A DNA stretch of 64,000 nucleotides from CAVQMB01 sp963713445. GTDB taxonomy: Bacteria; Pseudomonadota; Gammaproteobacteria; Competibacterales; Competibacteraceae. The stretch spans positions 62,001 through 126,000 of the forward strand of contig CAVQMB010000007.1 of NCBI GenBank assembly GCA_963713445.1. The letters are read 5' to 3'. The notes under the pieces are model-generated. The model made no database searches, was not told the origin of the DNA, and saw only the letters and a program-made list of their open reading frames with translations. The position numbers and the translations under genes are program-made. This document shows, one piece after another, positions 45,276-54,476 of this stretch. Position 1 is the stretch's first letter. Every line of letters begins with the position of its first letter.

Positions 45276-46184
45276 TTGACGAAGGAAAAGTTACCTGCTC
45301 TCGGGCTGCTGAACACCTTCGAGGTTGCGGCGCGGCATCGCAGTTTCACGCGCGCAGGCGAGGAGCTCTACCTGACTCAGGGCGCCGTAAGCCGGCAGGT
45401 CAAAGCCCTTGAAGACCAGATCGGGGTCAGACTCTTTCAGAGAGAACACAGATCGCTCAGGCTCACGCCGGAAGGCGCCGAACTCTACAGCGTGGTGCTT
45501 AGCAGCCTTGACGAGATCAGATCGTGCCTGGAAACGATTCGGGGTGCGGTGAATTTCGCACAGATCACCGTAGCCGCTTCCGTCTCTTTTGCCTACTACT
45601 GGCTGATGCCTCGCCTCGAGGGATTCAACGAGGCTTTCCCTGATATTGACCTGCGTGTTCTTGCGTCGGATCAGAAAGTCGACTTGTGGCGTGATGATGC
45701 TGACGTGGCGGTACTCTACGGCCACGGCCATTGGGACGATGTGCAGGCGGAGTTCCTGTTCGCGGAGACAGTATATCCGGTGTGCAGCCCGCAATACCTT
45801 GCGGCTCACCCGGAGTTACGGCACGCGTCGGACATTCCTGGTCAGACGCTGTTACATCTGGAAGGCGGAGGCAACATCTGGGGCGGCGTGACCTGGCAAT
45901 CCTGGCTGGCAGCCCATGGAGTCACCCGCGCTCCGGATCGTCGCGGCATCCGGATAAACAGCTACCCCATGGTATTGCAGGCCGCCCAGGCCGGGCGTGG
46001 TATCGCCTTGGGCTGGAGCTACATTGTGGACGAGATGCTGAGCGACGAACGCCTTGTCTGTCCCGTTCACGCAACGCTGAAATCCCGGAGCGGTTATTAC
46101 CTTGGGTCACTTGAGAAGAACGCCGTCACTCCTGCCGTTGAAGCGTTTTTCCGATGGATGCTGAAAGAAGCCCGCTCGATGTAG
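45276..46184 (+). CDS. LysR-family (GcvA-like) regulator
   Basis: 302 residues from TTG 45276, preceded by GGGAAG. N-terminal winged HTH: LLNTFEVAARHRSFTRAGEE, LTQGAVSRQVKALEDQIGVR. The effector domain is of the GcvA group (INSYPMVLQAAQAGRGIALG). GcvA-type regulators control glycine-cleavage and amino-acid or one-carbon genes, which fits the MttB/GcvT-like operon starting 115 bp downstream in the same direction. Confidence 0.9.
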   Translation: MTKEKLPALGLLNTFEVAARHRSFTRAGEELYLTQGAVSRQVKALEDQIGVRLFQREHRSLRLTPEGAELYSVVLSSLDEIRSCLETIRGAVNFAQITVAASVSFAYYWLMPRLEGFNEAFPDIDLRVLASDQKVDLWRDDADVAVLYGHGHWDDVQAEFLFAETVYPVCSPQYLAAHPELRHASDIPGQTLLHLEGGGNIWGGVTWQSWLAAHGVTRAPDRRGIRINSYPMVLQAAQAGRGIALGWSYIVDEMLSDERLVCPVHATLKSRSGYYLGSLEKNAVTPAVEAFFRWMLKEARSM

Positions 46185-46201
46185 GCGCGCCGGGTTGTCC
46201 T

Positions 46202-46229
46202 GCATGAGCCCTGCGCATGCGGCTCATGC
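46202..46229. terminator. Hairpin between lysR and mttB-like genes
   Basis: Perfect 9-bp inverted repeat GCATGAGCC / GGCTCATGC with a 10-bp loop. No T-tract follows, so it may be a weak terminator, an attenuator or a protein-binding palindrome controlling the downstream operon. Confidence 0.45.
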
Positions 46230-46298
46230 GGAATGATCCTTTGAGTGGCGCTGCATTTTGCCCCAGAGTCTCTTGAGACATCTAACCGGGACTTCGCC

Positions 46299-47846
46299 AT
46301 GACCACCACTGTTGCGCGCCGACCCCGATCCCGCTCCAAGGCACCTTTCCAGCCGATTGCGCGCCCGGTCACGCCCGGAATGGTCGGCGGGCGCTATCAG
46401 CCGTTGACCCAGGTCGAGGTGCAGCGCATACATGAATCAGTGCTCAAGCTGCTTTCGGATCTGGGCCTGTCCCAGGTCACGCCCAGTCTGGAGGAACAGG
46501 CCGTTGCGGCGGGATGCTTGGTAGACGAAGACGGTCGCCTGCGGTTTCCCCGTGCGCTGGTGGAAGACGTCATCGCAGGAACGCGCCGCAAGTTCACGCT
46601 GCACGGGATCGACGCGACGCATGACATGGAGATCGGCGGGCAGCGCGTGCACACCGGCACCGGCGGCGCGGCGCCGATGATCATGGATTTCGAGACGGGC
46701 GGCTATCGGGCGTCCACTGTCGCCGACCTCTATGACATCGCGCGGCTCGTGGACCGGATGGAGCACATCCACTGGTACCACCGCTCAGTCGTGGCGCGGG
46801 ATACGGAGAACATCCTCGATCTGGATATCAACACCACCTATGCCTGCCTGCAGGGCACGACGAAATCCATCGCCGTCAGTTATACCAATCGCGAGAGCGT
46901 GCGCGCCGTCATCCCGATGCTGGACGTGGTGGCGGGCGGCGCCGGGAAATTCCGCGAACGTCCGTTCTGCACCGCGGTGTGCTGTCACGTGGTGCCTCCC
47001 ATGCGCTTTGCGACCGAGAGCTGCGACGCGCTGGAAGCGGCGGTCAGGGCCGGCATGCCGATTCTTCTGGTGTCCGCGGGCCAGGCGGGGGCGACGGCTC
47101 CGGCTGCACTGGCCGGCACCGTCGCCCAGGCCTGCGCCGAGGTGCTGGCCGGCCTGGTCTTGTGTAACATCGTCGATCCGGGCTGCCGGGCAATCATTGC
47201 AACCTGGCCCTTCGTCAGTGACCTGCGCACCGGCGCGATGTCCGGCGGCAGCGGCGAGCAGGCTCTGCTGTCCGCCGCATGCGCCCAAATGGCGGCGTTC
47301 TACGATCTGCCGAATTCGGTACCCGCCGGCATGACGGATTCCAAGCTGCCCGATATGCAGGCCGGTGGCGAGAAGGGCTACACCATCTCGCTTGCCGCCC
47401 ATGCCGGAGCATCGATGATTCACGAATGCGCAGGCATGCACGGCAGCTTGATGGGTACGACCTTGGAAAGTTATGTTCTCGACAACGATCTGCTGGGGGC
47501 GATCCTCAGGACCGTCCGCGGCATCGAGGTGAACCACGAGACGCTGGATTTCGAGGTAATTCGCGATGTGGTGTTGGGTGAGGGCCATTACCTGGGTCAT
47601 GCACAGACCCTTGCCCGGATGAAGACGGACTACCTTTATCCCGAGCTCGCCGACCGGCGCAGCATCAACGAATGGGAAGGCGAGGGCGCCAAAGACATTC
47701 GGCAGGCGGCCCGGGAGACGGTGCGCACGATCCTGTCGGAGCATTATCCCGCCCACGTCGACCCGGCGGTCGATGCAAAATTGCGGGAAGGTTTCAATAT
47801 TGTCTTGCCCGAGGCGCGCATGCGCGCGGGCACCGGTGTGTGGTAA
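46299..47846 (+). CDS. MttB-family (trimethylamine methyltransferase-like) protein
   Basis: 515 residues of the MttB superfamily. The ORF is open throughout, so it lacks the pyrrolysine codon of archaeal MttB and resembles the non-Pyl members such as glycine-betaine or other quaternary-amine methyltransferases. Conserved stretches include GTGGAAPMIMDFETG, DINTTYACLQGTTK, AGMTDSKLPDMQAGGEKGYT and HECAGMHGSLMGTTLES. ATG 46299 is chosen over upstream in-frame codons. It lies 15 bp before the FAD/GcvT gene, so the two likely act together on a methylated amine. Confidence 0.85.
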   Translation: MTTTVARRPRSRSKAPFQPIARPVTPGMVGGRYQPLTQVEVQRIHESVLKLLSDLGLSQVTPSLEEQAVAAGCLVDEDGRLRFPRALVEDVIAGTRRKFTLHGIDATHDMEIGGQRVHTGTGGAAPMIMDFETGGYRASTVADLYDIARLVDRMEHIHWYHRSVVARDTENILDLDINTTYACLQGTTKSIAVSYTNRESVRAVIPMLDVVAGGAGKFRERPFCTAVCCHVVPPMRFATESCDALEAAVRAGMPILLVSAGQAGATAPAALAGTVAQACAEVLAGLVLCNIVDPGCRAIIATWPFVSDLRTGAMSGGSGEQALLSAACAQMAAFYDLPNSVPAGMTDSKLPDMQAGGEKGYTISLAAHAGASMIHECAGMHGSLMGTTLESYVLDNDLLGAILRTVRGIEVNHETLDFEVIRDVVLGEGHYLGHAQTLARMKTDYLYPELADRRSINEWEGEGAKDIRQAARETVRTILSEHYPAHVDPAVDAKLREGFNIVLPEARMRAGTGVW

Positions 47847-47861
47847 CGAGGGGGAAGAGGT

Positions 47862-50288
47862 ATGCAGAGTCAAGCACGCGTGGTCATCGTCGGTGGCGGC
47901 ATCATGGGATGCAGCCTGCTCTACCACCTGGCCGAGGAAGGTTGGACCGACAGTCTCCTGGTCGAGAAGGGCGAACTGACCTCGGGGTCGACCTGGCATG
48001 CGGCCGGGCAATGCCCCAGCTTCATCGCCGACTACAACATGGCGAAGATTCATGACTACGGCGTCCGTCTTTATCCCAGGCTGGAGGGGCTCACCGGTCA
48101 GTATGTCAGCTGGCATGGCTCGGGCGGCATTCGTTTCGCTCTCAAGCCCGCCGAGGTGGAGTGGTTTCATCACGTCGCCAGCGTCGGCAAGTTGATAGGG
48201 TTCCATTGCGAAGTCATCGACGTCGCCAAGATCAGGCAACTCAACCCGTTCGTGAGCACCGATGGCGTGCTGGCCGGCGCCTGGACCACCGAGGACGGCC
48301 ACGTTGATCCTGCCGGGTGCTGCAACGCACTGGCCAAGGGCGCGCGGCAGATGGGTGCGAGTATCGTGACCAGGAACCGGGTACTGGACATCAAGCAACG
48401 CCCCTCCGGGGACTGGGAAGTGGTCACCGAGCAGGGCACCGTGACCTGTGAAATGGTGGTCAACGCCGCCGGATGCTACGCCCGACAGGTAAGCCAGATG
48501 GCGGGGACGGATATCCCCATCACCAACATGAAGCACACCTACATGGTGACGGACACCGTGCCCGAGTTCCTGGAACGCGACGAGGAGATGCCGGTGATGC
48601 GCGACCCTTATCCCTCCGCGTACTATCGCCAGGAGCAGAAGTCCGGCTTGATCGGGATCTACGAGACGAAGAACTCCGAGGAGTGCTGGATCCACCGCGA
48701 CGGCTGGCCACGGTGGGAATCGGAGCACGAACTGTTCGACGCGGACTTCGATCATCTGTCTCCATACGTCGAACGCGTCATGGAGCGCATGCCCATGTGG
48801 CGTGAGCTGGGTATCAAGCGAGTGATATGCGGCGCCATTCCGCATACTCCGGATGCCAATCCGTATCTGGGTCCCGCTGCGGGCCTCAGGAACTACTGGC
48901 ACTGCAACGGCGCGTCCATCGGCATCGCCGCCGGCGCGGGTTGCGGCAAGTACCTGGCCCAGTGGATGATCTACGGGGACTCGGAGATCAACATGGCTGG
49001 CCTGGACCCGCGCCGCTTCGGAAGCTACTCGCCGGGAGAGTACACCAAGGCCAAGTCCCATCAGGACTATGAGCACATGTATGCACTGCACCTGCCCGGG
49101 GAGGAACGCCCGGCGGCGCGCAAGACCCGGATCACATCCTTATACGATCGCTTGCTGGAACAGGGTTGCGTGTACACGGAAGCCAACGGTTGGGAGCGAC
49201 CCAAATGGTTTTCCCTCGACGGCCGCGAGGAAGAACCGGGCTTCAAGCACAACAATGTCTTCGAGGTGGTCGCCGGGGAATGCGAAGCCGTACGCGATCG
49301 GGTCGGCGTGCTGGAACTGTCCAGTTTCGCAAAGTATGAGGTTACCGGCCCGCACGCACGCCAGTTGTTGAACCGCCTCACCGCCAACCGCCTCCCCCGT
49401 CGCGACGGCGGCATCGCCCTGGCGCATTACCTTTCGGACCAGGGCAGAATTTTAGGCGAGTCCACCATCACGCGCCTGGCTGACAACCACTATTACATCC
49501 TGTCCGCCGCAACCGCCGAGGATCGGGACCTGGATCACCTCACCCAGGGTATTCGAGCCGGCGAAGACGTGCAGGTGAACAACGTCACCGACGACTGGGC
49601 GGTCCTGGTGGTGGCCGGACCTCGCTCGCGGGACGTGCTGTCCGGGTTGACCGACACGGATTTGGGCAAGGAATCGTACAAATGGTTGACCGCTCAGACC
49701 ATCGCTGTGGCCGGCGTCTCCGCGCGGGCTTTGCGCGTCAACTACGTCGGCGAGCTCGGCTGGGAACTGCATTGCCCCATGGATCGCCTGCCGCAGTTGT
49801 ACGATGCGGTCTGGAACGCAGGACAATCTCACGGGATCGCCAACTTCGGCATCTACGCCGTCAACTCTCTGCGCATGGAAAAGGCGTACAAGGCGTGGGG
49901 TGCCGAACTCACCAATGAAATCACCTTGATCGAGGCCGATATGGAACGGTTCTTCGCCGCCGATAAGGGTGATTTCACCGGCAAGGCGACGACCCTGAAA
50001 GTAAAGGAAGCCGGAATCGCGACCAAGCTGGTGTACCTGGAAGTCGAGCCCGGAGAGAGCGACGTCCACGGCGGCGAGCCGGTCTTCGACGGCGACCGGC
50101 CGATCGGGGTTACCACGTCGGGCGGCTATGGCCACTGGACCGGCAAGAGCCTGGGATTTGCCTATGTCGAACCGGATTATGCCGTCGCGAACCGGAAGTT
50201 TGACCTTATGCTACTGGGGAAACGGCGCTGGGCCAAAGTGTTGGCAGAACCGGTTTGGGATCCGAACAGCGAGCGGCCGCGGTCTTAG
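47862..50288 (+). CDS. FAD-dependent dimethylglycine/sarcosine dehydrogenase-like, GcvT fusion
   Basis: 808 residues. N-terminal DAO-type FAD domain with dinucleotide motif IVGGGIMG (residues 9-16) and His46 in SGSTWHAAG, the position where family members attach FAD covalently. The C-terminal region (about 430-800) is a GcvT/aminomethyltransferase fold (VGVLELSSFAKYEVTGPHAR, NYVGELGWELHCP, GHWTGKSLGFAYVEP) that binds folate. Such enzymes oxidatively remove N-methyl groups to 5,10-methylene-THF or formaldehyde. AGGGGGAAGAGG precedes the ATG. Operon with the MttB-like gene. Confidence 0.9.
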   Translation: MQSQARVVIVGGGIMGCSLLYHLAEEGWTDSLLVEKGELTSGSTWHAAGQCPSFIADYNMAKIHDYGVRLYPRLEGLTGQYVSWHGSGGIRFALKPAEVEWFHHVASVGKLIGFHCEVIDVAKIRQLNPFVSTDGVLAGAWTTEDGHVDPAGCCNALAKGARQMGASIVTRNRVLDIKQRPSGDWEVVTEQGTVTCEMVVNAAGCYARQVSQMAGTDIPITNMKHTYMVTDTVPEFLERDEEMPVMRDPYPSAYYRQEQKSGLIGIYETKNSEECWIHRDGWPRWESEHELFDADFDHLSPYVERVMERMPMWRELGIKRVICGAIPHTPDANPYLGPAAGLRNYWHCNGASIGIAAGAGCGKYLAQWMIYGDSEINMAGLDPRRFGSYSPGEYTKAKSHQDYEHMYALHLPGEERPAARKTRITSLYDRLLEQGCVYTEANGWERPKWFSLDGREEEPGFKHNNVFEVVAGECEAVRDRVGVLELSSFAKYEVTGPHARQLLNRLTANRLPRRDGGIALAHYLSDQGRILGESTITRLADNHYYILSAATAEDRDLDHLTQGIRAGEDVQVNNVTDDWAVLVVAGPRSRDVLSGLTDTDLGKESYKWLTAQTIAVAGVSARALRVNYVGELGWELHCPMDRLPQLYDAVWNAGQSHGIANFGIYAVNSLRMEKAYKAWGAELTNEITLIEADMERFFAADKGDFTGKATTLKVKEAGIATKLVYLEVEPGESDVHGGEPVFDGDRPIGVTTSGGYGHWTGKSLGFAYVEPDYAVANRKFDLMLLGKRRWAKVLAEPVWDPNSERPRS

Positions 50289-50569
50289 AGCGAGCCCAGG
50301 AATTTCTTGTACAGACCGCCGCATTTCGACCCTGTCCGGAGGTTCTTCCCCGGAAGGCTTAGGGTTTTTCTCCTGCTGGACCTTGGCCCGGGTACACAGA
50401 AGGTCCTGGTTTTGACGCTCGGATTTCTGACCAGATATTTTCTGGGTGGCAGAGGACGTACGGTGCTCAAAGCAAAACTCCAAACATGCAGCGGGTTCTA
50501 CGCGCGCTTGCGTGGCTATGGCGTGAACCAATAGACTGAGCAAATATAAGGGAAGAAAAGGGAATTGAC

Positions 50570-51664
50570 ATGAACAACAAGTTCCGCAAATTTTTGAGTG
50601 TTTTCGCCGTGCTGGGGGCCCTGACTGCTTATGGCGGAGGGCCCGCATGGGCGGCTGGCCCGTGGTTCGTTTCGCCCTCAGGCAATGACGGCAATAACTG
50701 CACCGCGTCGGCGACCGCTTGTCAGACGATCAGCGGCGCGATAGCCAAAGCATCGTCCGGCGACACTATCAATGTCGCGGCGGGGACGTATGCGGAGCAG
50801 ATAGCCGTCGACAAGAAACTTACGATAAATGGCAGTAATTCCGGGATTTCGGCTGGAGCCGCTGCATGTCACAGAGGCTCGGAGTCTATCGTTGACGGTG
50901 GATTTTACATCCACCCCGGCGCCGACGGGACAGTTGTCGACGGATTTACGGTAGAAAACGGGTCTACAAGCGGTAGCCACAACAACGCTTTTACAGTAGG
51001 AGACGCGAACGGAGCTGTTTTGAATGTCACGATTCAAAACAACATCATTAAAGATGTCACGACGCCCGCCCAGAGCGGCGGCATAGAGGCTGTGGCTGGG
51101 GCAAACAATCTGACGATCAAAGATAACAACATCAACAACAACTGGCGCGGCATATATCTCAATCCGTCGGACGGTGTCACAATTACGGGTAACATAATCG
51201 ACTCGAACAATGGTTCGGGCGTCGGTATTGGCTCGAGCGGCCAGAGCAATCTGACTATCAGTGGCAACATTATCTCCAACAACAGTGTGGAGGGTTGGGG
51301 CATTGATACAGTGGGCGTGAATGTCGTTGCGCACAATAACAGTTTTACCGGCAATGGAGCGGGAGTTGACTGGTACGGTGGCACTACGAACACGATAGAC
51401 GCGACCAACAACTGGTGGGGCGCGGCCGATGGCCCCGGCGATGTTGGTCCAGGCTCTGGTGATTCCGTCAACAGCACGAACGTTATCTTCGATCCTTTTC
51501 TGCAGAGTAGCCCGAACCTGGCCGGGGTGGGGTGCCCGGGCGGTGGCAGTTCGGGCGGCGTTACGGCAATACCGACCTTGAGTACGTCTGGCCTTGCGTT
51601 GCTCGCTTTGTTCCTAGCGCTCGGGGGAGGGGTTTTTCTTGCGGCGCGTCGGCACCGACACTAG
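50570..51664 (+). CDS. Beta-helix protein with IPTL-CTERM sorting tail
   Basis: 364 residues. Signal peptide (FLSVFAVLGALTAYGGGPAWA), then parallel beta-helix repeats (TIQNNIIKDVTT, NLTIKDNNINNNWRGIYL, GVTITGNIIDSNNGSGVGIG) and the family's DATNNWWGAADGPGDV motif. The end AIPTLSTSGLALLALFLALG followed by AARRHRH is an IPTL-CTERM tail: short motif, transmembrane helix and basic cluster, recognised by an exosortase-like enzyme. It would be processed and anchored or released at the cell surface. The 280 bp upstream (50289-50569) show no gene. Confidence 0.85.
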   Translation: MNNKFRKFLSVFAVLGALTAYGGGPAWAAGPWFVSPSGNDGNNCTASATACQTISGAIAKASSGDTINVAAGTYAEQIAVDKKLTINGSNSGISAGAAACHRGSESIVDGGFYIHPGADGTVVDGFTVENGSTSGSHNNAFTVGDANGAVLNVTIQNNIIKDVTTPAQSGGIEAVAGANNLTIKDNNINNNWRGIYLNPSDGVTITGNIIDSNNGSGVGIGSSGQSNLTISGNIISNNSVEGWGIDTVGVNVVAHNNSFTGNGAGVDWYGGTTNTIDATNNWWGAADGPGDVGPGSGDSVNSTNVIFDPFLQSSPNLAGVGCPGGGSSGGVTAIPTLSTSGLALLALFLALGGGVFLAARRHRH

Positions 51665-51694
51665 ATATTGTCAAATGTTGTGTTCTGGAGCGTG

Positions 51695-51900
51695 AGCTCA
51701 GGCGGCTCTCTTGAGTCCATCGACAAACTCGGTTCCATCCAGTACGTCGCGTAGGAGGTTGGTTCCGTTGAGGGCTCGCCATCTTCTCTCGGTGGATCGG
51801 GCGAGCTGGAGGACCATCGTCAGTCAGGCGACGCGACTGCCGATGGTCCTTGGTCTTCCTGGTGCGCAGCTTCACCGTCGCGAAGGTCGACTCGATCGGG
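51695..51900 (-). mobile_element. IS256-type transposase C-terminal scrap
   Basis: Minus strand encodes SPIESTFATVKLRTRKTK, the C-terminal signature of IS256/mutator transposases, followed by frame-broken remains (RSREKMAS… region). It ends in RTQHLTIS-like sequence. Non-functional. Confidence 0.6.
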
Positions 51901-51901
51901 G

Positions 51902-52080
51902 AAGAATGGGGTCAGGTCTATTATTGAAATATCATTCGCACTGAAAGGTTCGTTTGCCGGTGCTCACGCACGGGTAAGGGGCATAGGTTCGAGGTCTCGT
52001 GTGACAACATCGTTTGAGAAGGGGACGGGCGTCCGTCGCGTTATTCGACGCAAACCAGGAGACTCGGCCGAGTGCGTTCA
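51902..52080 (+). repeat. Repeat unit shared with 42071-42240
   Basis: ATGGGGTCAGGTCTATTATT, then CATTCGCACTG, TGACAACATCG and GCAAACCAGGAGACTCGGCCGA. Same block order as the unit after the dead RAYT at 41476. No RAYT coding sequence remains here. Confidence 0.65.
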
Positions 52081-52494
52081 GCCTGCCGTCTTCCCTACGC
52101 TGACTATCGCGCATTTGGCATGAAGCGGAGTGACGAGATTCGCCAATGAGTGCGGGCCGGATGCTTTGCAGGCGAACACGGGAGGCTCACACTTCCGTCA
52201 CCAAAAGCGCAGGACACGGTTCGAAAGCCTTCAAGGAAGGAGTTCACCTTGGGTCCAAATGTGGAGATCAATCTTCATCCTGTACCCGGAGGCTCGCAGC
52301 CTGGTTTCGCGTTTTGACCCTGGAGGGGGCAGGCTGACGAGGGCCGGAGTCGGTGCTGGTTTACGACGGTTCCATGAGCATTACAGCCTTGCCAATTCAT
52401 CAGCCAGGTCCTTGGGCAGTTTGCCAATCCCCGAAAGCAGTTGCTGATGATGCTTGCTATGGAAAGCCGACCCTGGATCAGCCTGGGAAAGGCG
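52081..52494. other. Spacer downstream of hipA
   Basis: No gene recognised. On the minus strand the hipA frame continues after its TAA for about 36 codons (ending LLSGIGKLPKDLADELARL), which looks protein-like but is unassigned. Confidence 0.4.
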
Positions 52495-53807
52495 TTATTG
52501 TGCAAGCTGCAAAAAGCGCAAACGCGCGATCACGGCGTCTTCCACGGCGCTATGGATGGCTGCAGGAAAATCGGCCGGCAGTTCGCTTTCGATTTGTGCC
52601 ATGGCCTGGTTAGCGCGCGCGGCTGTCTCTTCGATCGCATCGCGGACCAGGGTTCTCGGCAGTCCCGCTTCTTCACCGGTCTGGGAAAAATGCCGCCTCT
52701 GGATTTCGCCGATTTTGTAATGCCGGTTGGTGCCGACCGACATGGCGAGCTTCATGTCTTTACGCTCAATCTGGCACGCGGCAAGGCTCGGCTGGGCGGT
52801 AAGCACATCATAGAGTGGTGTCAGGTGATAAGTGCCTCCGGATCCCAGGAAAATGCTGAAATTCTTGGCATGGCCATCTGTCGCGCCGATGAGCCAGAAC
52901 AGCAGTTGCGCTTTGAAGACGGTGGTCTGATCGGTGGCCGGATTATCGCTGCCGTTGAGCAAATCCAGCACCTGGACCAGGCCGGGGCCGCCTTCGCTTT
53001 GATATTTCCGGGTCGGCGGTATCGACAGGGCCTGGCAACAATCTTCCTGCGGCAGGCGCAGCAGCCGCCCGTCCTTCGTCCAGCGGCGGTCGAAGCGTTC
53101 GATCACAAGCGCCTTGGTCGTGCCGAACGTGCGAATGTCGGCCTTGTTCATTGGCAGGCCGAAGGCGGCGGCGAGTTTCAGGCAGTAATATTCATTCTCG
53201 ACACTATTGGACAAGTCGATGCCATTTGGCAGCTTGCCGATCTGCGTCTTGAGGATATGGGTGGTCGGTGTTGTGCCGTGCGGTTTGAGCCACCGGTCGT
53301 CATGCCAGAGCAGGGCCGTCTTTTCCTGTGCGCCGGCGACTGAAATCCGGAACGGGTCGTCGCGGCCAAGTCCCAGCGGGGCGTGCGCCAGGCCCTTGAG
53401 CAGCTTTTCTATGGCGTCATCGCCGACCGGTTCGCCTTTGATGACGGCGGCATCGGCGGTGAAATCGTCATCGGCGGCGGCAAACTGCAGGGCGCCGACA
53501 CAGTCATGGCCGATGGCGGCAAGCAGGCTGTAGGCGTCGGTGCCGGCGGCGCCGACCGTTCGGCAACCCGCCGGCGCAGCGCATCCGAGTCCGGCAGAAG
53601 GTTGTCGAACACGGCGATGACCGGCTCGCCCCGGTAAGCGTCCTCGCGCAGGGGCAGGGAGAGCGAAACCGGCAACGCGTGTTCCCAATCAAGCCAGCCT
53701 GGGTCATAGTGAAAGGTGATCGCGCCGCTGGCCGCCTTGTTCAGGTGACCGACAAGGCGGTTGTTCAGAAGAACGCGCAACGGGAGATGGCGGGGACGGC
53801 GCGGCAT
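52495..53807 (-). pseudogene. hipA: HipA-type Ser/Thr kinase toxin, one frameshift
   Basis: About 437 codons. N-terminal subdomain in frame one (LRVLLNNRLVGHLNKAASG, VIAVFDNLLPDSDALRRRVA), rest in another frame (GTDAYSLLAAIGHDCVGALQ). Motifs: SVAGAQEKTALLW (P-loop-like region), NEYYCLKLAAAFGLP, ERFDRRW, catalytic TDGHAKNFSI and metal-binding LTPLYDVL. One G appears lost in GAACGGTCGG near 53563 (GGG to GG). Repairing it gives a complete HipA. Its ATG overlaps the hipB stop (TGATG). Confidence 0.85.
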
Positions 53808-54058
53808 CAGAAGATATCCTCGATATCGGCGCCGCCGCTCTTGGTGCGCGAAACGATGCGGAACTCCAGATCCAGCGCGGCGAGGACGGTGAGAATGGTT
53901 TCGAGCCTGGCGGCCGGATTGCCGGTCTCGATCAGGGAAACGGTTTCCTGGCGCAACCCGGCCTTCTCGCCAAGCGCCGTCTGGGTGAGCCCGTGCTTTT
54001 TACGGGCGCGGCGCACCACGTTGCCGATTTGTTTGGGTGTACGGGCAAGATCAGTCAT
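53807..54058 (-). CDS. hipB: HipB-type antitoxin
   Basis: 83 residues, a HTH_XRE protein: PKQIGNVVRRARKKHGLTQT, LGEKAGLRQETVSLIETGNP. The C-terminal LDLEFRIVSRTK strand is typical of HipB dimers. It would bind HipA and the paired sites at 54077-54121. Stop and hipA start overlap by one base, so translation is coupled. Confidence 0.9.
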   Translation of the reverse strand: MTDLARTPKQIGNVVRRARKKHGLTQTALGEKAGLRQETVSLIETGNPAARLETILTVLAALDLEFRIVSRTKSGGADIEDIF

Positions 54059-54076
54059 GATTTTCTCCAGCTTTAT

Positions 54077-54121
54077 TATGCGCTAATTACGATAAATTTG
54101 AAATATCGCATCTAGCGCATA
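54077..54121. promoter_or_regulatory. Paired hipBA operator
   Basis: Two 18-bp sites in inverse orientation: TATGCGCTAATTACGATA (54077-54094, plus strand) and TATGCGCTAGATGCGATA (54104-54121, read on the minus strand), identical at 15 of 18 positions. They start 19 bp upstream of the hipB ATG, as expected for HipB autoregulation. Confidence 0.7.
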
Positions 54122-54476
54122 TCATTGCCTTATGGTGGTTGTCACATAAAATTACTTTATCCGAAATGCCGCATAAACGAGCCGGTGGGTCGCCCTGTTC
54201 GTCACAAAGCCCTTTTGCCTTTTCGAACCAATGGGGTCAGGCGGGTAGGTAAGAATTTTCTGCCATCCTTCAGTCCGGGCAAATATTACGCAAGCCCCGA
54301 TGCCGCACCTGCCACGCTACGTCGTCCCCAGCGATGTCCAAATCACATGTTTACACGTGGGGAGAGGGCTCCTATTCTTCCTACGCTCTCGCCAACGTAC
54401 CGGGAAAGGCGCAAACGCGGCTAGAGCACCGGGACGAGCGGGCGCAACATTTCGAATCACGCGTGGAGCACGAACC
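54122..54476. other. Spacer with IS91-tail-like sequence
   Basis: No gene. ATGGGGTCAG at 54231-54240 echoes the RAYT-type unit, and CTATTCTTCCTACGC at 54372-54386 resembles the IS91 tail (TTATTCTTCCTATAC). Both may be faint mobile-element scars. Confidence 0.4.

Noticed and set aside
46299..47846. Pyrrolysine-containing MttB
   Set aside because: There is no in-frame TAG; the ORF is continuous, so it belongs to the non-Pyl group.
46785..49091. 768-codon open frame on the minus strand
   Set aside because: It lies wholly antisense to the MttB-like and FAD/GcvT genes, whose protein motifs are unmistakable. Long antisense frames are common in GC-rich coding DNA.
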